A DNA stretch of 64,000 bases, taken from Larix kaempferi. Taxonomy: Eukaryota; Streptophyta; Pinopsida; Pinales; Pinaceae. How positions within the stretch are numbered: position 1 is the stretch's first letter; each line of letters opens with the position of its first letter. A program made the position numbers and the translations under genes. Location of the stretch: assembly GCA_027924585.1 (NCBI GenBank), contig BSBM01000440.1:10472001-10536000 (forward strand), in the 5' to 3' direction. Under the pieces are notes generated by a model. That model did no database searches. It saw nothing but the letters and a program-made list of their open reading frames with translations, and was not told the origin of the DNA. Positions 58,045 to 64,000 of the stretch are shown piece by piece.

Positions 58045-58345
58045 GTTTATCCCTTTTTCGGGCCGAGCAACCCCTTTTACGAAAAAGGCACTTAGGGAGT
58101 TTCTGTTAAGCTCTTTTCTGACTCCTAAAACAATGAAAAGATCGCCGAGCAATCTTGCTTCCTTTCATGCTCGTTAAACGTATCTGAAAGGGCGTCTACC
58201 TGGTATAAGTTTACCCCTTTTCCGGACCTTGTAGACTAATTACGAAAAAGGTATACTCTAGTCACATCGGCTAGAAGAGTTCTCCATCCGCATCATTTTA
58301 TGCTTTTTCGGGCCTTGGAGACTAAACTTACGAAAAAGAAACACC
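58045..58345. repeat. Three foldback motifs CTTTTTCGG...CGAAAAAG
   Basis: CCCTTTTTCGGGCCGAGCAA...ACGAAAAAGG (~58048), CCCCTTTTCCGGACCTTGTA...ACGAAAAAGG (~58207) and GCTTTTTCGGGCCTTGGAGA...ACGAAAAAG (~58301). Each can form a stem of about 8 bp with a 20-bp loop. The spacing is irregular. Confidence 0.7.
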
Positions 58346-58379
58346 AATAGAGTCCACTTACCGTTTTCAGACTCTCTAA

Positions 58380-59672
58380 ACATGAAAGCAACCATGAGCA
58401 TGAGCCGTCCTGGGCTCACAAAATCCACAGCACCGTACCATTTCAGAGCACACTTTTATCCCTTCTTGGAGCTCATTAAAACTACGAAGAAGGAATCAAT
58501 GGTACCTCTTGGCGCCACGACAGATCACATCTACTCATTAGGCAGCTTCCCCATTTTGGTTGCCTTTGTTCAGAGTATTCCGCAGTATGTCACCTTGATA
58601 ATACCTCGACGGCACCTATCAGCTCGTCCTCCCCCCCAGAGTCAATATATACCATTCAGTCAAAGCAATGATCCCCACACCTACAAGTCAGTTCCCTACG
58701 CTGCCAGGTCAACCATGTCATCATGCTCTGAACAAAGGAAGTTTGAGTCTACCCATTTTTTGACCCAGTTATTTCCCATTCCCACAAGTATGTCAGTCCT
58801 ACCATCAGTACTACAACACTTCAGTTTTACACCTCGTGCTCCTATCAAGGAAACATCATTGCCTTGTTAGTTGCTGGTCTCCCTCTGTCGACGACAACCA
58901 CATTGATTCCAGAGAATAGACCTAGAGGTCCCTGTGTCTTGGACTCATCACCATTTATGATGAGTGCCTACGAATCATTTCGAGAGGAATCTTCAGTGCC
59001 TCTCCAAATGATTGTTTCTCACATGCTCGACTTCAACACCTTGATCGCATCGTTGAGACTCGCACAAGGTATTCGTCCGTTTCACTTATTAGTCGAAGAC
59101 CCCGGATACCTCCTGACTCCTCCACATTTGAGAGTCTTCCTATGGATAACACCAGTTACACTTTTTCTATAGATATCCGGGTTGCGCATGGCAACAGTAT
59201 TCAAATGTACCCCAGTTTCATACTCCCTTGAGTATAAAGTTCCATTATTTCTCAGAGATGACTCATAGTCTTTGAGTCCCTACAGATGTTGGACACCTTC
59301 AGTTTCAGCAGTTCCTCAGTTATTCCAGTGTATCAGTTATTGAGATCCGTTATGATCAGGAGTACATCCCAAAATAATGTCCCCCCTGGACCATTATGGT
59401 GTACCAGTAGATTCTTTATGTATTAGATCCCCCTTCTTGGGACTAATTGTTATGTATATGTCTTGATACGAGCATGGGAATGCCCGCCTCGTCCATTATC
59501 AGAGATTATACCTCATTCATATTGAGGCCATGTAATATTTTTTGTTTCTTGCAGCTTCCAAGGGCCATGGCTCCAATCTCCAATCAGTCTCTTCTCCTTC
59601 CCAAACCCCTGAAAAAAGACAAAATAACTATGATGTCTATCGGCCATACGATGAGCTCCTTCCCTCACACAT
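58380..59672. other. Element B 3' non-coding region
   Basis: Two plus frames (58382-58870 and 58864-59172) have no recognisable domain. Element A has an equally featureless stretch at the same place. I treat it as non-coding. Confidence 0.5.
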
Positions 59673-59684
59673 CAGGAGGCAATC
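59673..59684 (+). promoter_or_regulatory. Polypurine tract of element B
   Basis: CAGGAGGCAATC directly before the LTR start TGTTAACACC. The purine run is short, but placement matches element A. Confidence 0.65.
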
Positions 59685-60379
59685 TGTTAACACCTAAAAA
59701 GTGCTCACTAGCTCATTCCCTTATTCACATGACCCATTTGTCCACTTTTCCACCATCTGAGCCTCTGAAACCAACAAAAGGTCACCAAAAGACCTTAGTA
59801 CACCCCTTTTTCCATTAAAAAATATTATTTTTCTTGAAAAAGCACAAAAAACCCTCAAAAAGGGTCCAAATTCCCAAAAAATATTAAAAAGGGAATTAAA
59901 ATATTATTTTTATTCAAAAAAGGAAAAAGGAGGGAAAAGTACCTAAACCATGTTGGTCAATACCATTTGGTTTCCACAAAACCACAAATGGTATTCCCCA
60001 CCACCAAAACCTATAAAAAGGTGGTAGGGGCTCCTCATTTCACATCCATCCATTATCTCATCCTTATGCTGCTGAAATCTCCCTTGAGCATTTTAGCCAT
60101 TGTAGCAACCTTGGAGAAAGGACCCATTGGAGATTGGAGCTGCTCACCATTGGAGCCATTCAAACAACCTTCATCACTTGGAGGTATTGTTCTTGCAAGC
60201 ATTTGCTTGCCCCATTGTCAATACAAAAATTATTTTTTATCTTTCTTGTTCTTGTTCTTTAATTCAAAATGCACATGCTAGTTTAGACTTAGTTTATTGT
60301 TATTTATTTCTATTGAAACTGCTGCTACTAGTTAGCAGGTTCCCATAGCACTAAGCCTGGTTGCAAAACCGGGCCAACA
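59685..60379 (+). repeat. Element B 3' LTR
   Basis: Same 695-bp length and ends as the 5' LTR, followed by the TSD ACAAT (60380-60384). About seven substitutions separate the two LTRs, counted by eye. Confidence 0.95.
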
Positions 60380-60432
60380 ACAATAACAAGAAGGAATCTA
60401 ATAGAAGTTAGTTTGCAACTGGAGAAAGGGTG
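60380..60432 (-). pseudogene. Copia element E: RT segment right of B
   Basis: Minus strand TCTCCAGTTGCAAACTAACT... encodes SPVxxxTSIRFLLVIV, the Copia RT entry that precedes VVAFDLELEQMDVK at 45098. One base is missing after GTTGCAAA (frameshift). Recognisable Copia homology ends near 60432, so the 5' half of E is lost or lies beyond. Confidence 0.75.
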
Positions 60433-60746
60433 AAATCACAAAAATGGGTGTCTATTTTGTGAGAATTAGGGGGCGAAGAAGCATAGCACTAGTTATTCGG
60501 TCAAATTACTAAATTTTTTTGGTCGAATAAATGTAGTTGTTCGACCGAATAATATAAAAAATTGTGCCGAATACATTTTCACATTAGGCCGTTAAAACTA
60601 ACGGCGACCTCAAAATAAGTGTGAGGGATTTCCGACCAAGGAAAATAGTCGACGATAAATTTTTATTATTGGCCGAATAATTATTCGGCCGAATATGTCT
60701 ATTACATATTCGTTGACCACTGTCATTGTCATTTCATTTTTTTTTC
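60433..60746. other. Unassigned sequence rich in TCGGCCGAATA-like motifs
   Basis: Many variants of TTCGGTCGAATA / GTCGAATAA on both strands between 60498 and 60695, including a perfect 20-bp palindrome at 60671-60690 (GGCCGAATAA and its reverse complement). No coding signal. Confidence 0.6.
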
Positions 60747-61265
60747 GAACAAAGTGGAGCCACCCTGTCTGGACCCTGTTGTTGCGACGTCTCCTGTTAG
60801 TCCTCGTCCGCTCGACCCGTTTGCTGGACACATCTACTTGGACCGTCCGCTCGACTCGTCTGTTGGACACGTCCACTCAGCCTGTTTGCTGAACCTGTCT
60901 ATTAGATCCATCTGGTCGACCACCCTACCACATCAGTGCCACCCTCCATTGCTGCATGCTGTGACTACCAGGTATGTTAAGAAAAATATTTTAGCTGTTT
61001 TACAAATTGAAAATGTAAATATGAACTAATGCCATTGTTTTCATTTTCCCGCCGAACAAAGTGGAGCCTCTCTGTCCGGACCCTGTTGCTGCGACCTCGT
61101 GTGTTGGTCCCTATTTGCTGGACCCATTTGCTAGAATTTCCTGCTAGGACGTTTACTCGACCCGTCTACTGGAGCCATCTGCTAGACCGTTTGCTCAACC
61201 ACCGTGCCACATCAATGCCACCCCACCATTTATGCACGCTATGACTGCCATGTATGTGAGATTTC
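60747..61265. repeat. ~307-bp tandem duplication, coding-like
   Basis: Unit 1 from GAACAAAGTGGAGCCACCCT (60747) and unit 2 from GAACAAAGTGGAGCCTCTCT (61054) match over ~210 bp, ending TGACTACCAGGTATGT and TGACTGCCATGTATGT. In one frame both read EPxCxDPVxATSxV...LDPFA, a Pro/Asp-rich pattern. CAG|GTATGT at the end of unit 1 looks like a splice donor. No family is recognised. Confidence 0.7.
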
Positions 61266-62784
61266 ATTTTATTTTTATGTGATACTATGGATCAATCTTT
61301 GGTGGTTTCTTTTTATGTTTTTTTCTTATATTGGGTTTATGCTTGGAAAACTTATGTCTGGAAAGTATCTTCTCAGTAAACAATTTTATAGTGTTCGGTA
61401 GCACTTCCTCTCCCTTTACATTGAACTAAGCAAAAACTTAATTATTAGATTCAAATCATAAATGGATTGCAAGAGTCCTTTAAAATTCAATGAAAGTTTG
61501 TAAATTTGATACAAAATTGCTACCTCTATATTTATGAACAGTGAAAAGTTGAGCCATTCAACTGCCAACATAAATGAAATTTGCCTTTAGTGTAGCAGTC
61601 CTGTAAATTTCAACTAAAATTTACAAATTTATGATAAGTTTAGATTGTATTTTAGCAAATATTTTAGCAATTCGTCTACGTTGGGAGGTTTGGTCAGTGG
61701 TTATAGTCTAGTGGAGAATGGTCAGAGTGAGGATCAATATCAGTCAATACCTTTTCTTGTTGATTTGAATCCATATCCTCTCGCTCATCCAACTCTGCAA
61801 TCTCCTTCTTCATATCTAATCCAGTTCATGCTTTTTCAAAAATAATTCGATGCCCACAATACAAATAAATAGGGCAAAGTGAATAAATTTTAATACTTCC
61901 TTTGTCCACTATGATTTTCCATAATTATATGGCCACAATCTATAAGAAAGCGTAGTTGTATAACCAATACTCTATGTTCAAAGCGTCACCACTAGAATAT
62001 TTTTTGAACAACTAGTAATGCCTAGATCTACCCACAATTCATCGTTTGCCATTCTTTTCCATGATTACTCTACCCTCATAACCCACATTGTCCAATTACG
62101 CCCTTCCATTAACCATCGAAAACAAAGGTTTATTTTTTTGTGATTCGTCTCCGTGATTGAATGGATGCAACAAATTGGTTGCCATGGGATGAGATAATAA
62201 ACACACACACACACACACATATACACATCCCAACCTGTAATCATTTAGTCTTCAATCACGATAATAGATGTAGGGTATTTCTTCTTCAATATGAAAGTTT
62301 TGATTAAACATTAATGGTGTCAAAGGATTTATTGTAACAAATAGGTCTTCATGGCATGCTTACTCCAATATCAACAATGTATGCTCTGTTTTAATGACAT
62401 GAAATTGAATGGAAATCTTGGTATTAATACAAATATAGCTCAACATATTATTAGGATACCATCGATTCAACACTAGCCTCGATCCATTACTACCACATCA
62501 AATTTACATTGACTGAGTATACTAGTCACATAAGTAGTGTTTCGTACCAGCTATGGGTTTTATTCATATACCGTTGCATCCCAACTTGGATATATCCTCT
62601 ATCAATGGAATCTACAAATTATGAATTATACTATAGAAATACAAGGTCAATCGTTCACAACGAGATTGTAATGAATTCCCTACACATATCACTCTAACAA
62701 CAATAAACAATTTGCTAAAAAAAAAACCATTCAACATGGATTTAACATTTACAATCAAAATTCAACAGAAATTTAACTTCTAGC
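61266..62784. other. Unassigned AT-rich sequence
   Basis: No domain or element end recognised. A (CA)n tract of about nine units lies at 62200-62218. Plus frames 61645-61845 and 62509-62697 carry no family signature. Confidence 0.45.
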
Positions 62785-63150
62785 ATTCAAAGCATCGAAT
62801 ACTGCTTCACCTTAGTATGACTCATATGAGACACTGTCAACATCAACTTCCTTATCATCTCAATCTCCATGTCTAGCTTGTCCTCTCTCTCCTTGCTACT
62901 ATCCACTAGTTGTTGCATCCTCTCTTTTCTTATATCTTCAGGATTTTTACTCTCTTTTGCAATCATTCTCCTTCTATAAGGTATTTCGAGTTGTTCCTAA
63001 GAATCAGGTCTGCAATTCCTCTGCAATGTTTTACACCTTCAACCTAGATGCCCTTTCTTAATGACCAAATCATTAACATCTTTGAAAACATTGATATATG
63101 ATTCTGTTCTAACTATTAGGTTAAGGATCAATTGGAAACTTTTATAATTA
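62785..63150 (-). pseudogene. Unidentified decayed coding region
   Basis: One minus-strand frame stays coding-like over ~115 codons with only two stops (TGA near 63041, TAG near 63000). It runs through NLIVRTESYINVFKDVNDL, RCKTLQRNC, EQLEIPYRRRMIAKESKNP and a charged helical stretch (KERMQQLVDSSKERE) and ends VKQYSML-stop at 62785. Further coding-like minus sequence reaches ~63480 (NPIVLKRLIGSNNEV). I do not recognise the family; a transposon accessory or DNA-binding protein is possible. Confidence 0.35.
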
Positions 63151-64000
63151 ACAATGGTAGCTACCAAAAACTAATTTCTCTCAAATTACTTAAATTCCAT
63201 TAGTTCATTTTTTGACATAGTCTTTTATGAAGTTTCCACATTTTAATCCTTTGATTCGATTTTAGGGATACGTTACCAAAAACATTGTTAGGAAGTTATG
63301 ACACTTGGTGTTGCACCTACTTCCTCCCCAAATATGAAAAATATATGAATTATCCCTTTACAGAACTTCTAGTACACCTAATCCTTTCACCCATATCTCT
63401 ACACACCTCATTATTGGACCCAATCAATCTTTTTAACACTATAGGATTCTCAACTACAACAACCAAATTCCTATTAGCGAATTAAAATAAGCACATATCT
63501 TTGGACATCCTTAGGCTACGTGAATTAATATAATATTATTATTTTACCTAAGGTCATTAGGGCTAGGTAGTTAGATTCTGGATCCATTCGAAAACTATAA
63601 TAGAGGCCCTTAACATAGATCTATGGGATTAGTTTTCTTTATCTAAAATATTTTCTATATTAGATAATTCAACATTTCCCCCCTTATTTCTTTTTACTTA
63701 TTGGTCTCTTATTTCCTATAAATAATCACTTTACAAACCTTTATCTACACATCCTCAAACATGTTTGGTTTATATTAAAATTACACTTTACATGTACATA
63801 TAAATTATGTTTGCAATGTAAAAACAAAATGTGAAATTTTGTATGGATGTCAAATGCTTGGAATGTTTATATATCAAAACATGTAAAATTTGAATATGTT
63901 ATCAGTTGATAGTGTTGTGTAAATGTAGACATTTTATCAAATGGAAAGAGAGGGGTCGTTGAGGCAAAATAGTACAAGGTCTACTGGTACAACTGGATCT
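63151..64000. other. Unassigned sequence at the window end
   Basis: The left part may extend the decayed minus-strand coding region to ~63480. The rest is AT-rich without recognisable features. Confidence 0.4.

Larger units (their letters stand above)
45099..60379 (+). mobile_element. Element B: 15.3-kb Tat-like Ty3/Gypsy retrotransposon
   Basis: Complete structure: 695-bp LTRs (45099-45793, 59685-60379), TG...CA ends, a 5-bp TSD ACAAT (45094-45098 and 60380-60384), PBS, polypurine tract, gag-pro-RT-RNH-INT in one frame, a second RNase H after integrase, and an antisense PMD gene. The two LTRs differ at about seven sites by eye (~99% identity), so this is the youngest large insertion in the window. 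Single defects (TGA 53150, integrase Glu-to-Lys, PMD frameshift and stop) suggest it is not autonomous now. Confidence 0.95.

Noticed and set aside
58382-59172. Two plus-strand proteins in the 3' part of element B
   Set aside because: No domain, no counterpart in element A, and codon composition like the surrounding non-coding DNA.

Overview
The window looks like intergenic DNA from a large seed-plant nuclear genome. I found no intact host gene. It consists of nested LTR retrotransposons of three kinds (a Copia element, Tat-like Ty3/Gypsy elements and a large non-autonomous element), decayed LINEs, tRNA-derived SINEs, a MITE family and one chloroplast insertion (petD). A conifer or other gymnosperm is my best guess: the element load is very high, Tat-type elements of about 15 kb are present, and the petD fragment runs on past the usual petD end in a way I recall from conifer plastids. 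That assignment is inference.

Bases 1-18.1 kb are AT-rich and old. Minus-strand LINE fragments lie at 1.8-2.9, 6.4-7.25 and 9.4-10.1 kb, with a second LINE family at 7.8-9.0 kb. A dimeric SINE with an 11-bp target duplication sits at 7.3-7.8 kb, a petD fragment at 10.3-10.8 kb, a divergent MITE at 14.5 kb and a monomeric SINE at 16.75 kb. A Copia LTR and pol tail (element F) occupies 18.1-19.1 kb.

From 19.8 to 60.4 kb everything lies within one decayed minus-strand Copia element (E), whose reverse transcriptase gene was hit three times. A ~300-bp MITE sits at 21.33-21.63 kb. Element C (21790-45009, minus strand, TSD TTCAT) has ~4.2-kb LTRs, an initiator-Met PBS, a polypurine tract and only a vestigial gag, so it resembles a LARD. 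Element B (45099-60379, plus strand, TSD ACAAT) is a near-complete 15.3-kb Tat-like Gypsy element with 695-bp LTRs that differ at about seven positions by eye. The right LTR of C was itself hit by Tat-like element D (minus; LTR 42426-43354 and gag). D's gag is cut exactly at the end of a plus-strand 929-bp LTR that closes element A (pol, second RNase H, antisense gene). The left parts of A and D, and the inner half of C's right LTR, are missing.

Element B is the most interesting object. Reading rightward it has LTR, PBS, a leader with eight ~33-bp CGCG-hairpin units, a gag-pro-RT-RNH-INT frame, and a second RNase H placed after integrase. A 50-bp-unit hairpin array follows. Then comes an antisense, spliced plant-mobile-domain (PMD) gene with its own TATA box, with a second 33-bp CGCG array in its 5' intron. 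A 150-bp tandem array, a polypurine tract and the LTR complete it. Element A preserves the same gene order and the same intron position and phase, so the two-strand layout is a family property. B itself looks disabled: there is a TGA between RNH and INT, the integrase catalytic Glu is changed to Lys, and the PMD gene has a frameshift and a stop.

Bases 60.4-64 kb hold low-information sequence, a 20-bp palindrome, a ~307-bp tandem duplication and an unidentified decayed coding region.
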